The notes under the pieces: model-generated
What the model was told of the DNA's origin: nothing
Database searches by the model: none
Seen by the model: the letters and a program-made list of their open reading frames with translations, nothing else
Translations under genes and position numbers: made by a program
Assembly: GCF_020535545.1 (NCBI RefSeq)
Contig: NZ_CP084753.1
Location: 310,001 to 374,000 of the forward strand
DNA length: 64,000 nt
Source of the DNA: Roseateles sp. XES5
Lineage (GTDB): Bacteria > Pseudomonadota > Alphaproteobacteria > Rhizobiales > Rhizobiaceae
Direction of reading: 5' to 3'
In this document: positions 35,295 to 42,848 of the stretch, piece after piece
Layout of the letters: the number at the start of each line of letters is the position of its first letter
How positions within the stretch are numbered: position 1 is the stretch's first letter

Positions 35295-36359
35295 TCAGGC
35301 CTCGGTCAGGTTGGGCGCGAGCTGTTTCAGCCCGGCCGCAGTGAGATCGGCAATGTTCTGCAGGCCGCGCCAGGCGGTGGCGTGGTTGCGCATGATGTAA
35401 GCCCGGTTTTCCGGGAAAAGGGACGAGCGCCATTCCGCGATGATGATCGACATGGCGAGGCGGCAGCGCATGAGGAGCGGCAGCAGCTCGATCTCGGCAG
35501 GCTGCAGGGCGCGCGCCGAGAGGAAGCCGTCGAGAAAGGCGCCGGTGCGGGCCGCCCAGTTCTCGGTCGCCAGGTGATAGGAGATGCCGACGGCGAGGTC
35601 GTTGATCAGCGGAGCATGCACCATGTCGCCGAAATCGATGATGCCGACGACATTGGTCGGCTCGGCCGGGTCCAGCAGGATGTTGTGCGGATTGAAGTCG
35701 TTGTGGATGATCTGGCGACGTTCCAGCGCGGCGATGGCCGGCAGCGACCGCTCGAATTCGGCCAGCACGGCCTCCACTTCAGCGCGGCGTTCTTCGGCGA
35801 CATCGCCGACGACGGCGGCAAGATCCAGCGTGTGGGAAATGTCCCACATCAGCTTTCCCGCAGGCGGGCGGCCGTCATAGTGCTCAAGCCCACGCCCGAG
35901 CTCGGCGAGCGCCCGGCCGACATTGCGGCTTTGCATTTCCGAGGCCGGCGTGCGGTATTGCAGTTCGCCGTCGAGGAAGGTGAGGAGGCGCATAATACGC
36001 GGACCGTCGCTCGTGGACAGCGTGCGGCTCGGCTCGTCCGTCACCGTGGGCATCAGCCGCGGCACAGGCACGGCAGGGGCCACGGCTTCGAGATGCAGCA
36101 GGGCGCCGTCCTGGAATTCGAGCGCCGCCGGGTCCTCGGCGGGATTGGCGATTTTCAGAATGAAGTCGGTGCCGTCAGCGCGGGTGAAGAGAAAGGTCTC
36201 GTCGCGCTCGCTGGAAAGGCGTTTCACGGCGCCGGCAAGCCCATAGGCCGCGGAGACGGCGGCTTCGGCATCCGCGATCGCGGTCATGCTCCATGTCGCA
36301 GACATCGAGTCCGGCTTTTCGGTATCCGGTTTCCTGGCAGCGGGCGCGGGTTCCGTCAT
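35295..36359 (-). CDS. APH-fold kinase, probable hydroxylysine/amino-alcohol kinase
   Basis: Aminoglycoside-phosphotransferase-fold small-molecule kinase, 354 residues. The catalytic loop IIHNDFNPHNILLD is near residues 217-230 and the metal-binding IIDFGDMV near 240-247. Hydroxylysine kinase and homoserine/choline kinases share this fold. It starts at the ATG at 36359 with GGAG upstream. Paired with the phospholyase-like gene directly downstream, it probably phosphorylates a hydroxylated amine taken up from outside. Several rhizobia carry a fused APH-M23-aminotransferase protein; here the kinase and lyase are separate and no M23 domain is present. Confidence 0.85.
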   Translation of the reverse strand: MTEPAPAARKPDTEKPDSMSATWSMTAIADAEAAVSAAYGLAGAVKRLSSERDETFLFTRADGTDFILKIANPAEDPAALEFQDGALLHLEAVAPAVPVPRLMPTVTDEPSRTLSTSDGPRIMRLLTFLDGELQYRTPASEMQSRNVGRALAELGRGLEHYDGRPPAGKLMWDISHTLDLAAVVGDVAEERRAEVEAVLAEFERSLPAIAALERRQIIHNDFNPHNILLDPAEPTNVVGIIDFGDMVHAPLINDLAVGISYHLATENWAARTGAFLDGFLSARALQPAEIELLPLLMRCRLAMSIIIAEWRSSLFPENRAYIMRNHATAWRGLQNIADLTAAGLKQLAPNLTEA

Positions 36360-36501
36360 GTCTACTCCGTTCTGGCGGTCTCCCGCGGGACATCGAGAAT
36401 GGCTAAGGCGCTGTTGATGGCCCGTCGGCCAGCATTGCAACGCCTGTCCCTTTCTCCGAGAATACCCATGGCGCCAGTCATACTTGAAACACGTCAAAAA
36501 A

Positions 36502-36516
36502 GATGCATCAAGTATC
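36502..36516 (+). promoter_or_regulatory. Candidate GntR operator, copy 1
   Basis: GATGCATCAAGTATC lies in the divergent region between the kinase-lyase operon (start 36359) and the gntR gene (start 36545). The same motif, 13 of 15 bases identical, occurs at 37269-37283 before the SDR gene. It overlaps the alternative upstream ATG (36503) of the regulator, which argues that translation starts at 36545. Likely autoregulatory. Confidence 0.6.
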
Positions 36517-36544
36517 TTCCTATTCGATTTTGCGGATCAGTTCC

Positions 36545-37225
36545 ATGCCCGAATTCGCCACACTGGAATATGAGAACCTCAACAGCGTGGTCTATGCAGC
36601 GCTTTGCGATGCGCTGATGCAGGGTCGCTTCCAGCCCGGCGACCGGCTGAAGATCCGCGATCTCGCCGAGCAGTTCGGCACCAGCGTCACGCCGATCCGC
36701 GATGCGATCCTGCGCCTTGCCAATGACGAGGCCATCACCTTCCGCTCGCCGCGCGACATTCGCGTTTCCGGCCTCACCGAAAGCCGCTACAGGGAAATTC
36801 GCGCCATCCGCGTTCGCCTGGAAGGGCTCGCCGCGGAAACGGCCGCGCAGGTGGCGACAAGCGCCGATATCCACGCACTGGAGCAAATCCTGCTGGAAAA
36901 CGAGGCTGCGATTGCGGCCGGAGACCGTTTGAGGGGAACGCAGCTCAATCAGGCCTTCCACTTCATGTTGCCTCAGATCGCCGGCCTTTCCGTGCTGACC
37001 ACCATTCTGCGAAGGCTCTGGCTGCAGATGGGACCGCATATTTCCGACGCCTATCTGGCGGGTGGACGGGCAATGATCGACCATCATTATCCGGTCGTCG
37101 AAGCGCTGAAGCGGCACGATTCCGCCGCCGCCTCCATGGCCATCGTCGACGATATCCTGCTTGGCGGAAAGCCGATCCTCGATCGTATCGAGCATGGCGG
37201 AGAGGGGAAATCGCGCCGCGCCTGA
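36545..37225 (+). CDS. GntR-family transcriptional regulator (FCD-type)
   Basis: Regulator of about 226 residues with a winged HTH (LKIRDLAEQFGTSVTPIRDAILRL) and a helical FCD/FadR-type C-terminal domain whose metal-binding residues are suggested by the histidines in FHFMLPQIA and IDHHYPVVEAL. FCD regulators respond to small organic acids or amines. I chose the ATG at 36545 because the earlier one at 36503 sits in a putative operator. It is divergent from the kinase-lyase pair and upstream of the SDR and polyamine-type transporter; shared motifs suggest it controls all of them. Confidence 0.9.
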   Translation: MPEFATLEYENLNSVVYAALCDALMQGRFQPGDRLKIRDLAEQFGTSVTPIRDAILRLANDEAITFRSPRDIRVSGLTESRYREIRAIRVRLEGLAAETAAQVATSADIHALEQILLENEAAIAAGDRLRGTQLNQAFHFMLPQIAGLSVLTTILRRLWLQMGPHISDAYLAGGRAMIDHHYPVVEALKRHDSAAASMAIVDDILLGGKPILDRIEHGGEGKSRRA

Positions 37226-37268
37226 TGCGCTTGAACTGGAGGCTTGCAATTCGCTCACCGCCGATTAC

Positions 37269-37283
37269 GATGTATCAAGCATC
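37269..37283 (+). promoter_or_regulatory. Candidate GntR operator, copy 2
   Basis: GATGTATCAAGCATC, starting GATG and ending CATC as an imperfect inverted repeat, lies 18 bases before the SDR start codon. It matches the copy at 36502-36516 at 13 of 15 positions. The pairing links the SDR-transporter operon to the GntR regulator upstream. Confidence 0.6.
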
Positions 37284-37300
37284 AATGGAAAGGCTCGTGC

Positions 37301-38041
37301 ATGACCGAAGAACGCCGCTACATGTTGCTGACGGGTGCAAGCCGCGGCATCGGCCACGCGACGGTGAAGCTTTTCCAGTCCAAGGGCTGGCGCATCCTCA
37401 CCGTTTCCCGACAGGCCTTCTCCGAAGAATGCGCCTGGCCCTCAGCCCGCGAGAGCCACATTCAGGCGGATCTCGCAGACCTTACCCAGATCGACCGTCT
37501 CGCCGCAACCGTGCGCGAGCGGCTGCCGAACGGCAAGCTTCATGCGCTCGTCAACAACGCCGGCATTTCGCCGAAGGGGCCGGGCCGGAGCCGCCTCGGC
37601 GTCATCGATACCGAAGCGAATGTCTGGACCCAGGTGCTCAATGTCAATCTTGTCTCGACGGCGCTGATCGCCCGCGCACTGATGCCGGAACTGGAAGCGG
37701 CCAAAGGATCGATCGTCAACGTCACGTCCATTGCCGGCTCGCGCGTGCACCCCTTTGCGGGTGTCGCCTATGCGGCTTCCAAGGCCGCGTTGGCGGCGCT
37801 GACGCGCGAGATGGCGCATGAATTCGGCAAGCGCGGCGTGCGCGCCAATGCCATCGCGCCGGGTGAAATTGAAACCTCCATCCTCTCGCCGGGAACCGAC
37901 GAACTGGTCGCCGCGGAAGTGCCGATGGGGCGGCTGGGCGAACCGCGTGAAGTGGCGGAGACCATCCATTTCCTTTGCACGGAACAGTCCTCCTATATCA
38001 ACGGCGCTGAAATCCACATCAATGGAGGGCAGCACGTCTGA
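37301..38041 (+). CDS. Short-chain dehydrogenase/reductase
   Basis: Classical SDR of 246 residues. Cofactor motif TGASRGIG is at residues 11-18, NNAG near 87-90, the catalytic Ser in VNVTSIAGS, and the YxxxK pair in YAASKAAL. It ends with the dimer-contact region NGAEIHINGGQHV. I chose the ATG at 37301; the longer frame from 37244 runs over the putative operator. It follows gntR and precedes the polyamine-type transporter; it could reduce or oxidise an aldehyde or alcohol from the phospholyase step. Confidence 0.9.
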   Translation: MTEERRYMLLTGASRGIGHATVKLFQSKGWRILTVSRQAFSEECAWPSARESHIQADLADLTQIDRLAATVRERLPNGKLHALVNNAGISPKGPGRSRLGVIDTEANVWTQVLNVNLVSTALIARALMPELEAAKGSIVNVTSIAGSRVHPFAGVAYAASKAALAALTREMAHEFGKRGVRANAIAPGEIETSILSPGTDELVAAEVPMGRLGEPREVAETIHFLCTEQSSYINGAEIHINGGQHV

Positions 38042-38044
38042 CAG

Positions 38045-38075
38045 CGGTCAAAAAGGGAAAAAATCCCGTTGACCG
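38045..38075 (+). terminator. Stem-loop after the SDR gene
   Basis: CGGTCAA (38045-38051) pairs with TTGACCG (38069-38075), and inside it GGGA (38055-38058) pairs with TCCC (38064-38067). It begins four bases after the SDR stop and lies 157 bases before the binding-protein start. It may be an intercistronic terminator or mRNA stabiliser adjusting binding-protein levels; no U-tract is present. Confidence 0.4.
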
Positions 38076-38231
38076 GCAATGACCGGAATGCATCAATCGG
38101 TCGAAAACGCCCAGGGGAAAGGGCGTGGCGACCGTGAAGGCCGCAGCCATCGCCGCAAAGGCGAGGTCGGCGGTCCGCATGAAATCGTCATCGGAGCCGC
38201 TGGCTCCACTACAGAAGAAAAGGGGAGTGCC

Positions 38232-39284
38232 ATGAAGACAATTCTGAAATCGGGTATCCTGGCGGCGGCTGCCGTCATTCTGTCGGCCGGCATCGCCGCG
38301 CCGCTCTTCGCGCGTGACCTTACCGTCGTTTCCTGGGGCGGCAACTATCAGGACGGCCAGCGCGAGATCTACTTCAAGCCGTTCGCCGAAAAGACCGGAA
38401 AGCCGGTGCTCGACGAGGCCTGGGACGGCGGCATCGGTGTCATCCAGTCGAAGGTCAAGGCCGGCGCACCGAATTGGGATGCCGTGCAGGTCGAGGCCGA
38501 GGAACTGGCGCTCGGCTGTGCAGACGGTCTCTACGAGAAGATCGACTGGGACAAGATGGGCGGCAAGGACAAATTCCTCGACAGCGCGGTCGATGACTGT
38601 GGCGTCGGCGCCATCGTCTGGTCCACCGCGATCGCCTATGACGGCGCCAAGCTGGCGGAAGGCCCGACATCCTGGGCGGACTTCTGGAATGTCGAGAAGT
38701 TCCCCGGCAAGCGTTCGCTGCGCAAGGGGCCGAAATACACGCTCGAATTCGCGCTGCTCGCCGACGGCGTTTCCAAGGACGAACTCTATGACGTGCTCGG
38801 CACGGAAGAGGGCGTCTCGCGCGCCTTCAAGAAGCTCGACGAACTGAAGCCGAATATCGTCTGGTGGGAATCCGGCGCACAGCCGCTGCAGTTCCTCGCC
38901 TCGGGTGAAGTCGCCATGACCTCGGCCTATAACGGCCGCATCACCGGCATCAATCGTTCGGAAGGCAAGAATTTCAAGGTCGTTTTCCCGGGCAGCATCT
39001 ACGCCGTCGACAGCTGGGTCGTGCTGAAGGACGCCGAGAACAAGGACGCGGCACAGGACTTCATCGCCTTCGCGAGCCTGCCGGAAAATCAGGCGAAGTT
39101 GCCGCAATACGTTGCCTACGGTCTGCCGAACAAGGATGCGGCCGCGAAGGTGCCGGCGGAATTCGCCAAGGACCTGCCGACCGACCCGGCGAACATGACG
39201 GACGCGATTGCGCTCAATGTCGACTTCTGGATCGACAATTCCGAAACGCTGACCCAGCGCTTCAACGCCTGGCTGGCGCAGTAA
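38232..39284 (+). CDS. ABC transporter substrate-binding protein, spermidine/putrescine type
   Basis: PotD-like periplasmic receptor of 350 residues with signal peptide (1-27, cleavage near PLFA). The mature start LTVVSWGGNYQDGQ and the sequence EAEELALGCADGLYEKIDW fit the family-1 polyamine/iron-type fold. A good ribosome site GGGGAG precedes the ATG. Polyamine-type importers also carry opines, amino alcohols and phosphonates, so with the kinase-phospholyase pair the ligand may be a hydroxylated polyamine or lysine derivative. Confidence 0.92.
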   Translation: MKTILKSGILAAAAVILSAGIAAPLFARDLTVVSWGGNYQDGQREIYFKPFAEKTGKPVLDEAWDGGIGVIQSKVKAGAPNWDAVQVEAEELALGCADGLYEKIDWDKMGGKDKFLDSAVDDCGVGAIVWSTAIAYDGAKLAEGPTSWADFWNVEKFPGKRSLRKGPKYTLEFALLADGVSKDELYDVLGTEEGVSRAFKKLDELKPNIVWWESGAQPLQFLASGEVAMTSAYNGRITGINRSEGKNFKVVFPGSIYAVDSWVVLKDAENKDAAQDFIAFASLPENQAKLPQYVAYGLPNKDAAAKVPAEFAKDLPTDPANMTDAIALNVDFWIDNSETLTQRFNAWLAQ

Positions 39285-39303
39285 CGCTGCGCTGAGGGCT
39301 AGG

Positions 39304-39427
39304 CCCTCACTCGCGCGGCCTCTCCCCTGAGCGGGAGGGGCCGTGACGGGGCCTATCCACAGGTGTCGAACAGTGCGCCGTCTCCTTTTCTCCGCCCGCG
39401 GGGAGAGGAGTGGCACGCGAGTGAGGG
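39304..39427. repeat. Intergenic palindromic repeat with long inverted arms
   Basis: CCCTCACTCGCG (39304-39315) is the exact reverse complement of CGCGAGTGAGGG (39416-39427), enclosing a further hairpin CGGCC-CTCCC/GGGAG-GGCCG at 39316-39343. It lies between the binding-protein gene and the ATPase gene of the polyamine-type operon. The layout is that of a mobile REP-like or RIME-like element; it could also dampen expression downstream of the binding protein. Confidence 0.6.
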
Positions 39428-39461
39428 ACGACCCGCCGCGTGCAACCGTCTCGATGGAGTC

Positions 39462-40535
39462 ATGAGCTTGGCCGAATTCATTCGCTTCGACCGCATCACC
39501 AAATTCTACGGCTCGCTCTGCGTGGTCGAAAACCTTGACCTCGGCATCGAGAAGGGCGAATTCGTCAGCCTGCTCGGCCCCTCCGGTTCCGGCAAGACGA
39601 CGCTCCTGATGATGCTGGCGGGGTTCGAACAACCGACATCGGGCAACATTCTGCTCGATGGAACAGCCATCAACGCCGTCCCCACACACAAGCGGGACAT
39701 GGGTGTCGTCTTTCAGAGCTATGCGCTCTTCCCCCACATGTCCGTCGGAGAGAACATCGCTTTTCCTCTACAAATGCGCGGTATCGGCAAGGCCGAGGCC
39801 GGCGAACGGGTCAAGCGGGCGCTCGACATGGTGCAGCTTTCGGCCCTGTCCGATCGCCGCCCCTCGCAGCTTTCCGGCGGCCAGCAGCAGCGTGTGGCGC
39901 TTGCCCGCGCCCTGGTCTTCGAACCGCGGGTCGTGCTGATGGACGAGCCGCTCGGCGCGCTGGACAAACAATTGCGCGAGCAGATGCAACTCGATATCCG
40001 CGATCTGCACCGCCGCCTCGGGCTCACCATCGTCTTCGTAACGCACGACCAGTCCGAAGCCCTCACCATGTCGGACCGTGTCGCCGTGTTCAACAAGGGA
40101 AAGATCGAGCAGATCGGTTCCCCCCGCCAGGTCTATGACGAGCCGGCGACGCGCTTCGTTGCCGAGTTCATCGGGGAGACCAACCTCGTCGAAGGCGTCG
40201 TCGAGGCCGTAGAGGGACAGGAGGCGACCGTGCGTCTTGCCTCGGGTGCGCAGATCGTCTCGGCCGTGGCCGGCACCGTCGCTTCCGGGCAATCCGTTTT
40301 CCTGTCGATCCGCCCGGAACGCGTCGACCTCAGCGAGAAACGGAGCGAGGCGCGCAATGTGCTCGAAACCGAAGTCACCGACAGTGTCTATCAGGGCGAT
40401 CACTTGCGCGTGCAACTGCAGAACGCCAGCTCCCCTCTGATCGCCAAGCTTGGCCGCCGGTCTCGGGAGTTTCCGCCGGGCACCAAGGTTTATGCCGCGT
40501 TTTCCGCCGGCGACTGCCGGGTCATCGCGCCATGA
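39462..40535 (+). CDS. Polyamine-type ABC transporter ATP-binding protein (PotA-like)
   Basis: ATPase of 357 residues with Walker A GPSGSGKTT near residue 39, signature LSGGQQQR, Walker B VVLMDEPLGALD and a C-terminal TOBE-type regulatory domain (SVFLSIRPERVDLSE and following). I chose the ATG at 39462; the frame is open to 39363 but that part lies in the repeat. The stop overlaps the first permease start by four bases. Confidence 0.92.
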   Translation: MSLAEFIRFDRITKFYGSLCVVENLDLGIEKGEFVSLLGPSGSGKTTLLMMLAGFEQPTSGNILLDGTAINAVPTHKRDMGVVFQSYALFPHMSVGENIAFPLQMRGIGKAEAGERVKRALDMVQLSALSDRRPSQLSGGQQQRVALARALVFEPRVVLMDEPLGALDKQLREQMQLDIRDLHRRLGLTIVFVTHDQSEALTMSDRVAVFNKGKIEQIGSPRQVYDEPATRFVAEFIGETNLVEGVVEAVEGQEATVRLASGAQIVSAVAGTVASGQSVFLSIRPERVDLSEKRSEARNVLETEVTDSVYQGDHLRVQLQNASSPLIAKLGRRSREFPPGTKVYAAFSAGDCRVIAP

Positions 40536-41710
40536 CGACGGCTTCCTCCCGCACCGGGCGATCGCTTGTCCTGCTGGCGCCGCTACTTGTCTTCCTCATC
40601 GGCTTCTTCGTCTGGCCACTGTTCAGCATGATGTCGCAGGCCGTGTCGGATCCGGCCGTGCTGAAGCTCCTGCCGCGCAGCGCCGAGATTCTGGCCGACT
40701 GGGATCGCAAGTCGCCGCCCTCCCTGCCCATGCAGACCGCGCTGATGGAGGACCTGAAAGCCGTCGACGACGACCAGGCCCTCGGCGACATGGTGCGCCG
40801 CCTCAACAGTGCCCGCTCCGGCTTCCGTACGCTGATGGGCAAGACGACGAGCGCCCTTGCCGACACGGCAAACCCGCCCGCGGGCCTCGTCTCTATCGAC
40901 AAGCGTTGGGAAAAGCCGGAGTTCTGGCTGGCGATCGCCGATGCGCTCTCACCCTATACGGATCGCAACCTGCTCGCGGCCGTTGATTTCGGCCGCAATG
41001 CCGCCGGTGAAATCGAACACCTGCCGGCCGACCAGTCGGTCAACGGCGTCATCCTTGCACGCACCTTCTGGATTGCCGGCCTCGTTACCTTCTTCTGCGC
41101 GGTGATCGGCTACCCCTATGCCATCATCGCAGCCTCGCTGACCGGCTGGAAGCGCGACCTGATGCTCGGTGCGGTGCTGCTGCCGCTCTGGACCTCGCTT
41201 CTGGTGCGCACGGCCGCCTGGTTCATCCTGTTGCAGGAACAGGGCCTCATCAACGATCTGCTGCGCGGCATCGGCCTCATCGATGCGCCGCTGGCGCTGA
41301 TCTTCAACCGCACGGGCGTCATCATCGCCATGACCCATGTGCTGCTCCCCTTCATGGTGCTGCCGATCTATTCCGTGCTGATCACCATTCCGAAGAACCT
41401 GATGCCGGCCGCCGCTTCGCTCGGCGCCCATCCGCTGCGCGCCTTCCTGCGCATCCTTCTGCCGCTCAGCCTGCGCGGTGTCGCCTCCGGCGGCCTGCTC
41501 GTCTTCATCTCGGCTATCGGCTACTACATCACGCCGGCATTGATCGGCGGGCCGGGCGATCAGATGATTTCTTCCATCATCGCCTTCTATGCCACGGGCT
41601 CGGCGAACTGGGGCATGGCCGGCGCGCTCGGCATGGTGCTTCTCGTCGCCACGCTGTTGCTCTACAGCGTCTATGCGCGGCTCTCCAGCGACGAACCGGG
41701 GAGGGGCTGA
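40532..41710 (+). CDS. Polyamine-type ABC transporter permease (PotB-like) with long periplasmic insert
   Basis: Permease of 392 residues, about 100 longer than E. coli PotB. The extra length is a hydrophilic insertion of about 125 residues between the first helix (LLAPLLVFLIGFFVWPLF) and the second (FWIAGLVTFFCAVIGYPYAI). The transport domain has the EAA loop AAASLGAHPLRAFLRILLPLS. The enlarged insertion recurs in alphaproteobacterial members of this permease group and presumably faces the binding protein. Confidence 0.9.
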   Translation: MTTASSRTGRSLVLLAPLLVFLIGFFVWPLFSMMSQAVSDPAVLKLLPRSAEILADWDRKSPPSLPMQTALMEDLKAVDDDQALGDMVRRLNSARSGFRTLMGKTTSALADTANPPAGLVSIDKRWEKPEFWLAIADALSPYTDRNLLAAVDFGRNAAGEIEHLPADQSVNGVILARTFWIAGLVTFFCAVIGYPYAIIAASLTGWKRDLMLGAVLLPLWTSLLVRTAAWFILLQEQGLINDLLRGIGLIDAPLALIFNRTGVIIAMTHVLLPFMVLPIYSVLITIPKNLMPAAASLGAHPLRAFLRILLPLSLRGVASGGLLVFISAIGYYITPALIGGPGDQMISSIIAFYATGSANWGMAGALGMVLLVATLLLYSVYARLSSDEPGRG

Positions 41711-41712
41711 CA

Positions 41713-42495
41713 ATGCCGATGAAAATCGCCAAGGCCACCTTCGCCATCCTGACGATCGTCTTCCTCGTCGCCCCGCTCCTTGCCATCCTGCCGCTCGCCT
41801 TCACCTCCAGCGTCATCCTCACCTATCCGATCCCGTCCTGGTCGCTGCGCTGGTTCGAGGAACTGTTCTTCGCCGATGCCTGGCGCCGGGCGATCGTCAA
41901 CAGCCTGATCATCGGCACGGGCACGACGCTCCTCGCCACCGTTCTCGGCACCGCCGCATCGCTCGGCTTGCGCAACCGGATCATCCTCTTCCGCGGCACG
42001 ATGCGCACGCTTTTCCTGTTGCCCATGGTCGTGCCGGCCGTCGTGCTCGGTGTCGGCATGCAGGTCCTGCTTGCGGGTTTCGGGCTGACAAACAGCTATC
42101 TGGGCGTGATTATCGCCCATACGGTCGTGGCCGTGCCGTTCGTGGTGGTCAGCGTCACCGGGGCGCTCGCCGGCATCGATGAGCGCGTGGAACTCGCAGC
42201 GCAGAGCCTTGGGGCGGCTCCCACGACGGTCTTCCGCCGGATCACCTTGCCCCTCGCCATGCCCGGCGTGCTCTCCGGCGCCGTACTCGCCTTCGCGACG
42301 TCGCTCGACGAAGTGGTGCTGACGCTCTTCGTCGCCGGCCCGAACCAGCGCACGCTGGCGCGGCAGATGTTCTCCAGCATCCGCGAGAACATCAGCCCCG
42401 CCATCGCCGCCGCCGCCTTCCTGTTCATCGTCGTGACCCTTGCCATCGGTCTTGTGACGGTGCTGTCGCGCTCGATGCTGGCAAAACGGCGCTAG
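41713..42495 (+). CDS. Polyamine-type ABC transporter permease (PotC-like)
   Basis: Second permease, 260 residues with about six helices and the EAA loop AAQSLGAAPTTVFRRITLPLAMPG. It follows the first permease by two bases. It completes the binding protein, ATPase and two permeases of this importer, and ends the operon. Confidence 0.92.
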   Translation: MPMKIAKATFAILTIVFLVAPLLAILPLAFTSSVILTYPIPSWSLRWFEELFFADAWRRAIVNSLIIGTGTTLLATVLGTAASLGLRNRIILFRGTMRTLFLLPMVVPAVVLGVGMQVLLAGFGLTNSYLGVIIAHTVVAVPFVVVSVTGALAGIDERVELAAQSLGAAPTTVFRRITLPLAMPGVLSGAVLAFATSLDEVVLTLFVAGPNQRTLARQMFSSIRENISPAIAAAAFLFIVVTLAIGLVTVLSRSMLAKRR

Positions 42496-42848
42496 CGTCT
42501 GGTATCTGTTTGCGTGCTTCGCAATTCCACGGCTGATGGCTTCGTCGTTCGCGAGGCTCACGGTCCTTCATTCAACCTGCATTTCCGTTGCGGCAAGCGA
42601 AGCCTTCGCGAGCGTCCTTGAGCTTCATCTGCCGACGCAAGTCCTTTCATTCGGCCGCATGGATCTCAGACGCCATTTCACAACGGCGTCGGCTCTCCCC
42701 TCCGCTACCGACGTTCACGTACGCCAGATCCGATCCGGCGCGAACGAGGCATGACACTTTCACGGCATGATCTGTGCCAACTCTATGCCTCCTCCCGTTG
42801 CAATTGCGTCGAAGCACCCTAGTTACCGGCGAACAAGCGGAGGGACAA
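42496..42848 (+). promoter_or_regulatory. Gene-free stretch with a weak promoter candidate for kaiC-like gene
   Basis: A 353-base stretch without a supported gene; a 72-codon frame at 42536-42754 has no homology I recognise and no ribosome site. A weak sigma70-type pair TTGCAA (42798-42803) and TAGTTA (42820-42825), spaced 16, lies just upstream of the kaiC-like start at 42849. Nothing else stands out. Confidence 0.3.

Noticed and set aside
36503..36544. Longer N-terminus of the GntR regulator from the ATG at 36503
   Set aside because: The ATG lies in a motif shared with the SDR promoter and lacks a ribosome site, so it is more likely operator DNA.
42536..42754. A 72-codon plus-strand frame as a small gene
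   Set aside because: No ribosome site, no recognisable motif and no coupling to the kaiC-like gene.
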